Of a DNA stretch of 64,000 nt, positions 33,701-48,700 are shown piece after piece. A model generated the notes under the pieces. That model saw only the letters and a list, made by a program, of their open reading frames with translations, did no database searches and was not told where the DNA came from. The position numbers and the translations under genes are program-made. Source of the stretch: Hyalella azteca (lineage: Eukaryota > Arthropoda > Malacostraca > Amphipoda > Hyalellidae); the NCBI RefSeq assembly GCF_000764305.2, contig NW_025932718.1, forward strand, positions 62,001 to 126,000, written 5' to 3'. Every line of letters starts with the position of its first letter. Within the stretch, counting starts at the first letter, position 1.

Positions 33701-36700
33701 AGTAGATAAGTGGCAATTGGCAACAACTAGTTGCCAATTGCCAAAGTAGGAATTTTCCCAACTTGTTGCCAAAAAGTCAGGAAAATTCTTACTTTTTTCT
33801 GAAATATTGCCACTCCAATATCATAATTTCAGTAAGTATAAATTCTCATGGCTTTATAAAAAATTATGGTTTTCACTTTGCTAACATGTTGTTTCATAAA
33901 ATTTTCAACTTCTGCAAGCCAAAACATTTTGATGAAGATAGCATATTTGCAGTCACGTCAGAGTGGTCAGACTGCATTAGGCTATCATGTGTCCAACAGT
34001 CCAAGACTGCATTACCACATGTCCAGTTGCCACCAAAGTAAAGACAAATGTTATTGTTGCTGAATGCTGTTTGACTGTTTTAGGGTAAAATTAGAGATTT
34101 GGGATAACATGTGCACATAAATGACTTTGTAAATAAGTTTGTGGCTTGTAAATGGCTCTTCATGGCCAAGATATGGAATTCACGGCTCAAAGACATGGAA
34201 TCACGGCTGACAAATCCATAAAACAATGGCTCAAAAAAATCCACTCTCAGCTCACCCACAAATGACATAAAAACCAATGTTTAATATTAGTAGGAATGTG
34301 TTAAAAATGTTTGGGTTTGTGTCGTGATTTGATAATTAAATCACAAAGGCTAACAAGTTATTATGTAAGTATTGATGGTTAGGTAACAAAAAATATCAAA
34401 TATTGCCTTTAGCAATGCAAATTCACTTAACTCTTCAAGGCTATACAGAATGCCATGATCACACATTTTTTTATAATGTTTTGCTCCTCAATACACTAAT
34501 TGCAGAACAATCTAGGATTAAAATTTTTATTATAGATGCATTTCTGTCAAAAAGTGAAACTTTTGCAGAAATTGCACAGCTCCAAAATCAAGATTGTAAA
34601 AGTTTAACATTTTACTAAAATTTTAAGAGCTGAATCATACACTTTTATTAACATTTAGGTTGAAGCTTATTTGCTTAGTGAAAAAGTTGTGGCTTGGAAA
34701 GTAGATATGTTGCATATGTTCAAAGTCATACATTCTGGACAAATTCAAAGTTTTGATGCTCAATCCACCATTTTTATAAATAATTATGTAAACCGAGCAA
34801 TGGCAAATGCAAAAAAGTGGAAGTTCTCCAAGAGGCCGGTGTAATCTGTAAATTTTGCTTCAAAGAAGGTTGTAGACTTCTTCATTATTTGGATTGCATT
34901 CGGGTAATTGCAGTAACGACTGCGACATTGAACTGCCGTTTCTCCCACCACCTGAGACAAGCTCACAACCAGACCAGGTCTCAAAGTATTACAAAGAAGC
35001 GACTTCATCTCAAGATCATCGATGAATTCAACAGGCTTCGTGACATTCTTAATAACGTCAAATCCCAGAATATACGCAACAACGGTACCTGCAAAGAAGC
35101 GAGAGTTCTCCAAGGACCCGATGTATCCTATAAATTTTGCTTCAAAGAAGGTTGTAGACTTCTTCATTATTTGGATTATATTGGAATCATTGGGGTAACA
35201 ATTGTGACATTGAACAGCCGTTTCTACTACCACCTGAGACAAGCTAACAACCAGTCCAGGTCTCAAAGCAGTACAAATAAGCAACTTCATCTCAAAATTG
35301 GCGATGAATTTAACAGGCTTCGTGACAACATCATCAAACTCCCAACTAAACGCGATAATGGCCCTTGCAAAAACTCGGGAGTTTTCCGAGAGGCCGATGT
35401 GGTCTATAAATTTTGCTTCAAAGAAGGTTGTAGACTTCTTCATCTTTTGGACTACATCGGACAATTTGGATCAACAACCAGGACACCGAGACGCTGTCTT
35501 ATTAGCTACCTCCAACCCGGAGAGCAAGTGAATCACACGCGAAAATCTCAACCAGACCGTCACTCGCTTTGTGCTGAGGGAACCCACCAGCATTGTCATC
35601 AAGCAGTGGCCTGACATCAATCGACCGAAGATGGCTAGCCTCATCGTCTCTACGGATTGGACGCCTGCTATCTCATTCTTAACTACCTGATTTGCCTGAA
35701 CTTTGAAATAGTTTTCAGAGTGATTTTCTGATTCAAAAATTTTACTGTAGTATCCTATTTACGTATATTATGTACTTATTTCCACCAAAATTTCAATATT
35801 TAATGCTCTTTGTAACTTGAAAATGAATGTTCGTTACATTCGAAACGTCGTTAATAAACCAAAACTACTTCCTGATATATGCCTTTCGATCTACCAACGT
35901 CATCTGAAGAATTGCCCGACTCTTTGATAATTTAAATCAACGAATTCTCTGGTCGTTAATCGCACGCGTGTAAATAAACTAATTCTGCCATCCAAAACTA
36001 ATATATATATATATATATATATTTAATATGTGCACTTAAGATATATATATAATGTGCCTGGCAGGAATCTTGTGGCTTCTAAATTGTTGGGAAAGTAATT
36101 ATGTTAAAAATAGATTGGAATTTGAATAGGGTGTGTGATGACCTCCAGTCTAGATAAATTGTTCATTCATGCTGCATAAAAGCTCTTTTACTAGTGCCAA
36201 AAAACTAAAAATTCACATCACACTTGATAGTTGAAAAAAGTTCAATTAACAAGTATTCACAACAATCCTAAAAAGACTAAAACATTCCTTTGTGCATGTC
36301 AACATCCTAAAAGAAGAACAGAAATAATGTACTATGAACATTTGGCTCGGTCACCTTTGCCTTCCCACCCTCCCCTCTCTCAACCCTCCGCTTTTCAAGC
36401 CCCCACACTTGTCATCCTCCCTCCTCTCTCTCAACCTCCACATGTTTTCCAAATAGTATCTCTTCACACTCTCAAGTATAGCTACAGTTGCTCCCTCAGA
36501 CAAACCCACAATCAATGCCATCCACTCTTTGCTTGTTCTCTCATACCCAACTTTGTTAATCTCACCTCCCTCATTCAGAATCACCTCCATCATAGACTGA
36601 CGCTCTCTCTCATACATTCCACATAGATACTAGATGTAGTCTAAATTTGAAGTCAATGGCTATGCAGTTCATGCAATCATAGGCATTAAGATGTGCCACA

Positions 36701-39700
36701 TGCCTGGGAACTGATGTTGCTTCTCTGCACCACATGCAAGATTTGTTCTTTGTACATGTAAAGCTTCATGAACCTATCAATATCGCTCATGAATGTAGAT
36801 GTGACTGCATTTTGTATTCAGCTTAGACTGAATACAATAATAATCTTAAAATCTATCTGAGAGCAATCCTTTAATAACTTTAAGAAGACTCAAATATTAT
36901 TGCTACTAGTTACCCTTCTAGTTTTTTAACCCTTTTGCGGGAAAGCATAAAAATATGCAGAAATTTACATATCTGGAGCCACCACAAGAAATTATGGGCA
37001 ATTCTAAGATAAATTCAATCCTATGGATTTTTCAAAATTATGCATAATATTGGAGGAAATTGCAGATGATAATTCCAAAAAAGTGGTTACTACGCTGGAA
37101 GAAATTAAAATTTTCTTAGTTTATTAAATCAAGTGCAAAGAAAAACAATCAAGCTGCAATTTGATTCAATTCTTTCCAGCTACTTTATATTAATTGAAGT
37201 GATGTTTTTTCTTCCAACTTTTCTAAAATATGCAGAAAGAGCATCAATTTCATTGAATTAGTTGAAATTTTTGCAAAAATTCCCATATTTTAATTCATGG
37301 GCATTACAGGGGCTGAAGCTACGTATGGATTGCTGGTAGATGATTAGATATTGTCAGAGGCATGATAAAGTACGTAGCCTCAAACATAAATGAGGTGACA
37401 AGCTGGGCTTTTTTGGAAAGAGATTTCAAGTGACCGTAAATGACATATGTCAACTATCTTGCGTAAAAGTTAATGTTGAATAATGAATACCGTATAATAA
37501 GAATTTTTCAAGTGACCCTATATGTTGACTCTCTTGCATAAAAGTTAATGTTGAAATATGAATATAATCAGAATTTTTCTAATGTCTAACATTTACATTT
37601 TCAGATTCAAGTCGAGTTCAATGATGGGTCAGAAATACCTCAGTATGACAGCAGCAATGCCCTTGTTCTTCCAAGTCAGAGGAGGAAGACCAAGAAAGTC
37701 AGGGAAGCTGAGCCTGTCAAACTCCTCTCCAAGAAGCAGAGGAAACGCCTTGAGAAAATTGTGGAAACAAAGAAGAAGAAAGCTCATGTGAGTAGTATTG
37801 TTAAGATTCTCTACTGAAAATTTTTGTAATTAGTTAACTTAGTACAAATATTTATTCCTGCACTTTTTTGTAGAACTTATTTCTTGTGCATGTGTTGTGC
37901 CACAATTGCGAAATTGCTGATTCTATGGAATTGGCTGCCCGTTTACCAAATATGTAGACTCAACATTACTATACTATAGGAATCTGGGGTTAGGTCAGTC
38001 AGTGAAGTTCTTTTTTTAATATTTAAATGTAAAGAAACTTGACAAAATTTGACCTAACCTTTTCAAACTCAAACTGCCAATTTATGTGCTAACTCTAACG
38101 TCCTATTTTCTGAATCAGCTACAAAATGCTGATTCTACAGATTTGGCATGTATAAGGGATTCCTAATTATTGAATTTTTAACACGTTTTTCTTTACTCAG
38201 CTTCGCGTTTGTTTGTTTGTTGTTGACATTGAGAACGAAAATTAGCCCACTTCTGATTGCTCTAGAGATCTGAAATTCGGCATGCAGGCTATTTTCACCT
38301 AACAATTTCAGATACAATCATAAAAACTAGCAATTAGAGACCTAAATTAGCTTAATTGAGTAAAGTATATATATATAGTATATATATAGTATGACGTGCG
38401 GGCGCTCACGTTATAGACGAGCAGGCGCTTACGCTGCGTATCATCGATATGTACGTCAAGTCAAGTAAATTGGCTTGCAACAACGTTTTTCAGGTGTAGC
38501 AATGGACTAAAAAGGAGAAAATAAAATACTTAAAAAAACTTTTTAAAAAAACACGTTTTTCTTGTGGACTAAAAAGTAGAAAATAAATTATGGCTCGCCC
38601 CAAAAAACGTGGGTCGGGCTGTCCATTCACCATCAAATTTCCAAAAAAAATTTCCAAAATTCGTGTGTTGTGTGCTTTTTGCTTTAATCATAAATCTGCC
38701 CGACCCACGTTTTTTGGGGCGAGCCATAATTTATTTTCTACTTTTTAGTCCACAAGAAAAACGTGGTTTTTTAAAAAGTTTTTTTTAAGTATTTTATTAT
38801 ATGTTTAGGTTATTGGTTGATATCCAGTAGGTTCAATTGCAGGGACAAGTTTAAAAAATCCATTCAAATTGTTGAAGAATTATTATTCCTTAGCTATGAT
38901 TTGGTTTACATTTTAAAGCTTTTTTTTTTCTCATATTACTGAAGGGAAAATACAGGAAATTCCTGTATTTCCTGAATAAATGTGCTTCATATTTGAGAAA
39001 ATTTTTATTCATGTTTGATGATACTATTCTTTTGACTTCTACCTCAATTTTGCAACTATCCATATTGCATTTACTAATTCATTATAATTTTTGCCCCCTA
39101 GCGTGAAGAACTCTTGGAAGCTCTGGAAAAAAATCATGCCATGAACCGCAAAAAGTTCCCTAAACTGACAAGTCTTCAAGCCACTCAGACGGAAGGCAGG
39201 AAGAAGTTCCTGCAGTCAAAATATGATGCAGAAACTGCCGAGTCACTTGCTACTGAAGACAGCAATGCTGATGGCAAGGCACGCCATCTAGGCCGCAATC
39301 AGATCAGCAGCAGTGCCAAGCGCAAAAGAAAAGAAGATTTAGCGTCTTCCAAGAAAGCAAAGTTTTTAAGGGATCCTAGAATTGTTGTGAGTGAATTTAT
39401 TTACCATTGATGTTACTGTTTGAAAAAAGAATATTTCACGTTCAGAAAAATCCTGCATTAGGTACTTGTGCATTGAGGAAAAAAATGGAGCCATGCATAA
39501 ATAACAATATGAAATAAATGTGTGAAAATCCCACTTTTATATGTTCGACTGAATCTAGCTCATTAGTTTTTCTGCTTAGCCCCTTTTATTCATGTCCAAC
39601 ATTTATTATATTGCATCAGTATAAATTTGAGTAATGCTTAGTAATTACCAGGTAATGATTAGTAAGCTAAATTGGAAGTAGCTTATAATATTATAATATA

Positions 39701-42700
39701 GTTTTCCTGTTGAATTGTATGGAATTTTTTGTTGTCATATGTTTGCCAAGGTGCAAATTAATTAATGGCTTTAATATTCTCTGGCTCGATCACCTTAGAT
39801 TAACTTGAGTATTTATTTATTTTTTTCTTTGCAGTATGCAGGACCCAGCAGCTCTGAATCATCTTCAGACAGCGATGAGGAAAATGATATTCAAGAAATT
39901 AAAAAGGATGGAGAAGCTAGTCTAGAGAACTCCAACACTCAATTTTCTGAAGCAACCAATGATTCTGAAAATTTAACAACGGAAGATTCAAACTCTCCTG
40001 CTAATGAAGAAATGAGTAGTAATAAGAGTCATCTCTTAGATGAAACATCTTCAGAAAATAATACTGGTTCTTTCAACAATACTAAAAAAGTAAAAAATAG
40101 CTCAAGTAACAAGACTGATGCTATCAACAATACTGCAAAAGTAAACCATAGCTCAAGTACAACTGCAGTAAAGATAGCTCCCACCTTTATCCCTGTGAAG
40201 CGGCCTCGAGAGTTGGCTGAAGCCCGTATGGACCTGCCCATAATTGCTGAGGAACAGGTCGTCATGGAGACCATTAAGGAAAATATGATGACGGTCATTG
40301 TTGGTCCAACAGGAAGTGGCAAAACGACTCAAGTGCCGCAGTTTCTTTATGAAGCTGGATATGCAAGGTACGGGAGGCGCTTAACATTTATTTTTAACCA
40401 TTTGAAAAGTTGCCTGCGTTTTGTAATATTTTAAAATTGATGGAGAACTATTAAATCTGAAGTACACATTTTCAAACTTGAAATTAGAATGAAACCAGCA
40501 AATAAAAATGTGAAATAAAGAGTAAAAGATACTTTCATATTTTGGTTTAAATATATTTTCAACTAAGCTCATACTTTCGATGCCTTTCTTCTTCTAAATA
40601 TGATTGCATGATATCAAAAATGTTTATTTATATATAGGTGCCATAAAATTAGTAGGTTGTAACTTCAGTTGCAATGAAGCCATGCTGACGTATGAATTAA
40701 TTTATCAAGGAAATGTTTTATAAGTGCAATTATTATACTGCGTTGCAGTTGCAAAGAAATCATTGCGGTCACGGAGCCTCGTCGTGTAGCGGCGGTAGCG
40801 ATGTCGGAGCGCGTGGGCTACGAGCTCGGCCTGAGTAGTCGCGAGGTGTCATACCAGATCAGGTTTGAGGGCAACACCACGGAAGACACGAAGATCAAAT
40901 TTATGACGGATGGTGTGCTGCTCAAGGAGTTCCAAGAGGTACGTCAATGGCAGAAATCGATACAAGGCACATTTTTGTTTACCTATGTATATTTTACTTA
41001 TGCTTATTATGCCTATGGTGTCATAGATACCGTGGATTCAATAGTTATCGGAATGGTTGTTAACTTAACTATCACGGTACCTGGAGCCGCCTGGCACTTG
41101 ATACAGGATTGATCTCATGTAATGTATCATGCGGATTTTTCTTGATTATGATATCAATGTTTTGCATATTTCATAATTTATTTTTCTGCTGCGCTGTGGC
41201 TCGTATTTTGTGTTCTGTGGCTAGGGTTTGATTTCATCTTTTATGTTAGTGACCATTAACTGTCTCCGAGGCAATTTTTAATAATAAATATAAGTTAAGT
41301 TGTCAGGAAACATTTCCTATTCCCTTTTGACATGACCAGCACCTAAACTCTTTTATAATCACCGATGTAACGCATTAGCCACTTACCAAATCTTCCATAT
41401 TGCACATGTATTATGTATCTTTGTTAATGTTTTCATGATAATTATAATTATATCATTAACAGGATCAGTTGTTGTCGCGCTACTCTGCCATTATCATCGA
41501 CGAGGCTCACGAGCGCAGCGTGTACTCTGACCTGCTCATCGGGGTGCTATCGAGGGTGGCGCCCGCGCGGCACAAGCGTGGCAAGCCTCTCAAGCTCGTC
41601 ATCATGTCTGCCACGCTCAGAGTTGAGGACTTTACAGAGAACGCCTGGCTCGTTAAGAAGCTCGGGGGACCTCCACCTATTGTCAAGGTTTGTGTCGTGA
41701 GGTTAGGTTCCTGTTTAGTTTGATGGCATTACTTTTCGGCTAAAGTTTTCAATGGGTAGAATTTTTGAATGCCTGGCTAAACAAGATGCTCCGCCTCTTG
41801 TCAAGCGTTGTGCCACCCTTAATGTTTTTCTTCTGTATAATGTTAGGGGGTTTGTTTAAAGTTAAATAGGTAGAATTATAAAAATGTCTTTTTGTTTTCA
41901 ACTTTACGAAAACTAAACCGTCGTATTTTTATATGTTGATGAATAATCGGTTCTAGTTTCTTGATATTTAATAAATTGGTTTTATTTTCAGATAAGAATT
42001 TGTACTTTATCTAAAATACAATTTGTAATTTCTCTCGTGAATGTATATGTGCACACTAGAGTGTGCACATATACAATTTTTAGATTTGTGCCTATTACGA
42101 TTAAGAAACATTGCATTTTGTCACAAGTTAGATGATTTGAATAGATTACCTTTGAATCATTATCTTCCATCACAACACATTAATGTTTTGAGTTTTTTAT
42201 GTTCAAATGAATGGCCATAATTTCAGATAGAAGGTCGTACTTTCCCCGTGACGGTTCATTATAATAAGAAAACTGAAGAAGATTATTTGACTGCCGCATA
42301 CAACAAAATCTGCAAGATACACAGACAGCTTCCTGACGGAGCAATACTCGTCTTCCTCACAGGTACGTGTCTTTTTTGCCTTGACTCGTGGATATTTCCT
42401 CATTTATTTAAGTGAGATTCTTACCTGTCATCGTAAATATTTTTTTATCCAAAACATTTTTACTTTAAATAAACTAGGTCATTTACTTTCTTGATCTGAA
42501 ATGAATATTCTCGCATTTATTCAAGTGAGATTATTACCTGTTATCGTACATATTTTTTATTTACATCATTTTTACTTAATGTAAAATAGGTAATTTCCTT
42601 TCTTTATCTGAAATGTTTTTTCCTGAGGTATGTAATGTACTTAGAATTTAGTTTCTATTCTTAAACTAAAATTATTTTTACCAAGCTGGGTTACGCACTT

Positions 42701-45700
42701 AGCATTCATGAATTAGGTAAGGTTTAAACTTGTACTCTCCTCCACAGGTCAACAGGAAGTGAATTTGTTGTGCCGCAAGCTGCGCGCGACCTTCCCAGCC
42801 ACCGGCCTGCCGGACACTGAGCAACCTCATGATGGAGACGCCACCGAATACAGGTATAGTTCAATATTATTTTTTTTTATTTTGATGCAATTACATTTTT
42901 TATTTAATTAATAAAACAGAATCGATGGCATGCTTTCTTCTAATATTATCTGTTGTGATGTGCGCATTTGTTTTTGCAATTGACGATCATGATTTTTATT
43001 TATTATCACAATTTGTGCACATAAATTGGAAATAGCGTCTCTAGATTTCCTATGTATCTTGCGCTGTGCTGCAAATCAGAAATAAACGTAGTTTTCAATA
43101 AAAAAAATTATACCAAATATGTAGTTAAATTGAAAACTGTCCTGTCTCTAATTTTCAGTTGAAAAAGTAAATTTTGAGAGTCTGATTAATCTTCTTTCAT
43201 TAATATAGCATTATTTTTAGCTCTTAATTTGAACAAATCACGATAAATTGTGCCCTCAATCTTTTATCTCTTCATAGCTTCACTCAGTCTTTTTCTCTCA
43301 CACGCCGTCGCACAGCCATCACACATACAACACTCGGCTCTCTCATTGTTCCTTGTACTTACGTCCATTCTCATGCTATGCCTCTGGCCCCACCTTTACT
43401 ACATCTGACCGACATAATTGTATTCATTATGATCAATATATAATTTTTTGTTCCAGAAAACGTTTGAACAGTCTGAAAAAGCAACGCTTAGCTAAGAAGG
43501 AACTGCTTTTAAAACAAGCTGCCGAAAAAGAAGCAGAAGCTGAGAATGCTGCTCTGCTCACCAAGAAACTTCTCGAGGTCAACGTGCACGAGTAAGTTTT
43601 TCTTCTGACTTTTGAGCAAATATTTTCTTGTTAACCACATTTTAATCCTCTTTAGCCAGCTATCATTTGCATCGCTGGGTCTGCTAGTGTGGTTGTTCTT
43701 GAAATCACGTCAAAATTTTTTAATTGTCGTAACGAAGCAAGCCATTTTTTTATTGCTTGGCTGGCTGCCAATTTAGAATACTATACGCTTCTACTTCGTT
43801 AGTTTTGTGAGTGAATATTGTAATTTTCGACTTCACTTTGTTTTGCTATTCGCGACTCGATTGTCTACGTCATCAATGAGTGTGACGGGATTAATCTTCT
43901 GCCTAAAACAATGATAGCAACGATAATAATGCTGGTATTGAAATTTAGCTAGAGAATATGGTTGCTGAGTTGTCATGAATATATGTGGGTTCCGGGATAT
44001 ATTTTGCGAGCAGGATTCGATATTGGACTGAGTCTGTTTTGAAGCATTTCTGATACGCAAGATACTAATAATAAATTTTTACTGACTGCTTCCTTAAAAC
44101 CTACACTATTTGCCGATGATTTCATGCACTAATTTTCTGAACATTCTAACTTTTTAAAAATTGTTGACACACACCAATTGATTTTCCCATTCCAGATTTG
44201 CTGCTGCAGCTTCGGTGTTTCCAGACAACGAGAATGAAGCCAACGAAGGCGACGATATTGAAGATGGCGATGTTACTGAAACTTCAAAGTCGAATGAAGA
44301 ACAAAACCAAGAAGGCGTTCCGTCCGACGATGACTTTGATTTGGGCGAGAACGCTGACGAAGATAAGCCTGGCGACGATGAGAAGAAGGGCGTGGGCAAC
44401 GAGCAGCCCTTGCACGTGTTGCCTCTCTACTCACTACTGCCTGCTGATCGTCAGAAGCAGGTAGAGTCATTGTTTATGGGTGCTATTTTAATGTTCCTTT
44501 TGATTTATATCTCTGCTGAGTCAAATCTCTTGAGTTATTATTTTGTTGATTGTCAGAAACGCGTGGCTAGCTGAATAGAAAAATTGTTTTAACACTCCAT
44601 TAATGAAATGAGTTACCGGAAGACTCATGTTACATTGTCAACCAAATATATACCTGAATTATACTTTTGAATAAAATTTCCCATGGTTGAACTAGTATAA
44701 GGTGACCCATGAGAAGCTCATTTTTACGGACGTAGTTTGTTGTTTGCCTGTGACATCACTGATCTCTGTGACATCACAGACATTATATTCACCGAAATTC
44801 GATCAAACCAGTCAACCAATCCGTCATGGGAATGACGGGATTATTTACGTTTATCGATCTCAGTGGCGCAACTAGAAAGCTGAACTGAGAGCCGGAAATC
44901 CTCGTTGGTCAACCTTATATAGTTCAACCATGAGAATTTAGAGATTGTTTTCTAGTCATCTTTATTTTACATTCTGTATTATTTGATCTAAGTGCAATCT
45001 TCATTCTTTTGGCATGAATGATAACAATGAGGCTTGAGTTCTGACTTCCATTGCAGGTATTTCAGAAGCCTCCCGCGGGCACGCGTCTCTGTGTCGTCGC
45101 CACCAACGTCGCGGAAACGTCCCTCACGATCCCGAACGTCAAATACGTCGTTGACTGTGGCAAGACCAAAGACAAGGTTCACTTCATACTTGCTCTTAAT
45201 TATTTACCATCAAAATATAAAAAAATTTCATTGATCTGTTTTGTTAACTCTCTTAACCCTCTACCGCCGTATGTCACTCTCCCGGAACACAACTTTTAAC
45301 CTAAATTATACGTAAACTATTGAGTGTAGCAACCTGAGGACGTTTGTACGCAACAGAGAACATTTTGAAGTTGTAAGTGGCGGCAACCATCAGTGCAAGT
45401 CATTTTGCGCTCACTAAAACATATCCTTTTTGGGTAGTAGGCTTGGTATAATATTGCTCGGACGGTTACTCATGTCAGGCTGTAGAGGGTTAAGTAATTT
45501 TTATGTTTTCTCTCATTCTTATTGAATTTTTGTGATGAAATTTGCTGTGGTGGTTTTAATGCTCATTGCTCGGTATGTCAATTATCTCGTTGCGGTTGGT
45601 TTAATTCTCTGATCAAGTCAATTTTACCGACTTTATCGTGAAATAGCTACATTTTAGTTTATAGGCAAGCCAAGAGTGCTAGAATAATTTTGCGATGTTT

Positions 45701-48700
45701 AATTGCCTATTGTTTTATTTTCATTAATCGTAGTTACCGCCAACTTTCGTTCCTTGTGTTTACTGCACATCGTGGAATTTGTTGAAAAATAAATAAATTT
45801 TTCGACCACACGCTCACCATCGATCATGGCCCTTCTAATAAGATTCATATTGACCCGTATTGTTATTTTCTGTAAAGGGGTTTAGAACTTGACTCGTACT
45901 TGCTACATCTTCCTATTATTAAGGGGTGCAATACTTGCCCGCAATTGCTTCGTTTTGCTATTTTTTAAAAGGGACACAATACATGACCCGTAATCACTCT
46001 GTCATGCTATTTTTTTGAAATGTTACTCTACTTGTCTATAAGCTCTTGTCTTGCTATTTTCTACTAAGGAATACAATAATCGTAATCACACGTTGCAGGT
46101 GTTTGACAAAGTGACAGGCGTGTCGATGTTCCACGTGACGAACGTGTGTCAAGCCTCTGCTAACCAGCGCGCCGGTCGAGCTGGTCGCGTGGCTCCCGGC
46201 CACTGCTACAGACTCTATTCCTCCGCCGTCTTCAACGACTTCGCCAAGTTTGCCAAGCCTGAGATTATGTGCAGACCAATCGACGACGTCGTGCTCATCC
46301 TCAAGAATCTTAATCTACCGGTTGTGAATTTCCCGTACCCAACCCCACCCGAGCACGTGCAGGTATTGTTGTTAACATTCTTAGTAGAACCTATAGCGAC
46401 AAAGTTGTTCATATATTTTTAGGTTGGAGATTGAATGAAGAAAATAATAAATTCAATATGATTATTCGTTCTGGAATTTCCTAGTGATTTTTTTAATTTG
46501 TTGCTGTTAACTATTTTTATTTTCGAAGGCATTGTAGCAATCAAAAAATGTAAATTAGAGAATTTTTAAAAAGTTTAGAGGCTCTTAATATTGTTCCAAG
46601 AGTTAACAATCTAATGCAAGAGTTGCAAGTATGAATTATAAACTATAACGAATGAATTATAAACTATATATAAATTTACCTGAAACGAAGGAATTCATAA
46701 ATCTTCAAGTGCAAAAGACATTTCTTAACGTTAAGTCAACTTTCGTAAGTGTTGTTTGATCGTTGCATGTGTAATGATGACTTGATCTTTAACTATCATT
46801 ACAGATTCGTCAGTCCCTGAAGAGGTTGACTCACCTGGGAGCTCTGCTAGAGAAGGACCGCGACGCCGGCGTGACTGAAGAAGCCAAGACTTCAGGTCAT
46901 AATAACACACCCATTCATAAAGGTAAATTATATTTTATTTATGTAAATTCAATATCTTATTGCATGTGCCACTTGCATTCATTTTTCCACGATTCCGGCA
47001 AAATCATTGAGAGTTGTCGGACATAATGATTGGGCTCGATTATGGTTAGGGTAGAGGCAATTAAAGCACACTATTAAGCAGTTCTTACAAATTATAAAAA
47101 TGTTACTCAGTACTCACTGCAGTGAGTGACAGAGAGCGCATTTTCTCGTCGACGAAAACGTGAATTCACGGACGGACAGACTGACAGACAGACGGACGGA
47201 CATGGCGAGCACAATAGCGCCTTTTTTCCATAAATGAGAAAATGCGCTAAAAACTATCACTGGCTTCTAACTGACGGATCGAAGTTATTTTTTGAGGCAA
47301 TCATGGCTGTGTGTTGATAAGTGAGAATAGAACCAAACAATTGATTCTTGATAATTGGTACATCAGAATTTGATCATCACTATTATCAGATGCGCTTGAT
47401 TTTTTTTGTATCTTGATTGTTAGAATCAATTATTTTCACAATGATTCATCTGCTGATAACTTGATTGTCTTTAAGTAATCTAAGTGTTTTTTTTTAATTT
47501 CCTTAGTAGAGTATCGGAATTGCTTTTTTTTGGCTCGACTTGCACTTTTTTGGCTCGACTTGGTGATCATAGGTCCATATTTTCATCATCAGAACATCCG
47601 TCATAATGATGTCGCATTTCATATCCTGCAGACACGACGGTGATCACAGGCTTGGGTCGCCTCATGAGCAGCTTCCCCGTAGCGCCGCGCTACTCGAAGA
47701 TGCTTTGCCTCAGCGCGCAGTTCGACTTGTTTCCCTACACCATCGCCCTCGTGGCCGCTCTCACCGTGCAGGAAATTCTCATCGAAATGCCTCTCGATAA
47801 TTCCGGAGAGGATTTTGGTTAGCTTTCTAAATATTTAATCGTTCATTTTTCACTTCCTTTATAAGCATTTTTTATTCCTCTACTTTTTGGATTTCTCACC
47901 GCCACTACTGTAGGTTTCGTTTTAAATAGTTAGAATCTTTTACTCATCCCTATTTTGAATATTGATTCATATCCCCTTCCCAGCATCTCGACTATTTCTC
48001 ACTTCGCAGAATACTCTCATTCTCATCAATTTTCACTGTCATTCATTCAAGCTCCCTTCATTTCATAATGTACTAATCTTCCTGGGATTACAGATCGTCG
48101 CCGAAGTGAATGGCGTAAAATTCGTCTGTCTTGGAGTGGCACGGGACAGACTAGACGCCTGGGTGACCTGATGGTGTTGCTGCGCGCCGTGCTGGAGGCG
48201 GAGGCGAACAACAACACAAGCCACTTCTGCGAGCAGTACGGTCTTAGGTGAGCAACCCAGCCAATATGATAATCAACATTTACATATATTTAATTCATGT
48301 TTGTATGCGTCCACATGTTATATTATACATGTTTTACTCGTGTGAAATATGTTATTTGTTTGGTTGTAAAGATAGGGAGGATTTCATGTAATTTTTTAGC
48401 ATTATAGCATTATATATCCACCAATTATTGACAGACAAAAGGGTTTGGTGAACATCCGTAAGCTGCGTCGGCAGCTCACGAACGAAGTGAACATGATTGT
48501 CCCGGGGGCAAATGTCGCTATGGATCCCAACATGAAGCTGCCCACCGCAGAGCAGGTATCTCGTCCTGAACTCTGCGTCTTTAAGATATAATTAACCGGG
48601 ATGCATGTGTATATTTATACTCATCTCGGATTTCATGCCTAGGGAATAATGTGCCAAATGAGAAAAATTTTAGTTTTATTCTAGCTTTTGTGTTCTCTGC

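Noticed and set aside
36351..36617. Charged 88-codon minus-strand frame in DHX37 intron 1
   Set aside because: No domain recognised, C/T-biased sequence on the other strand, no splice context. Possible retroelement remnant only.
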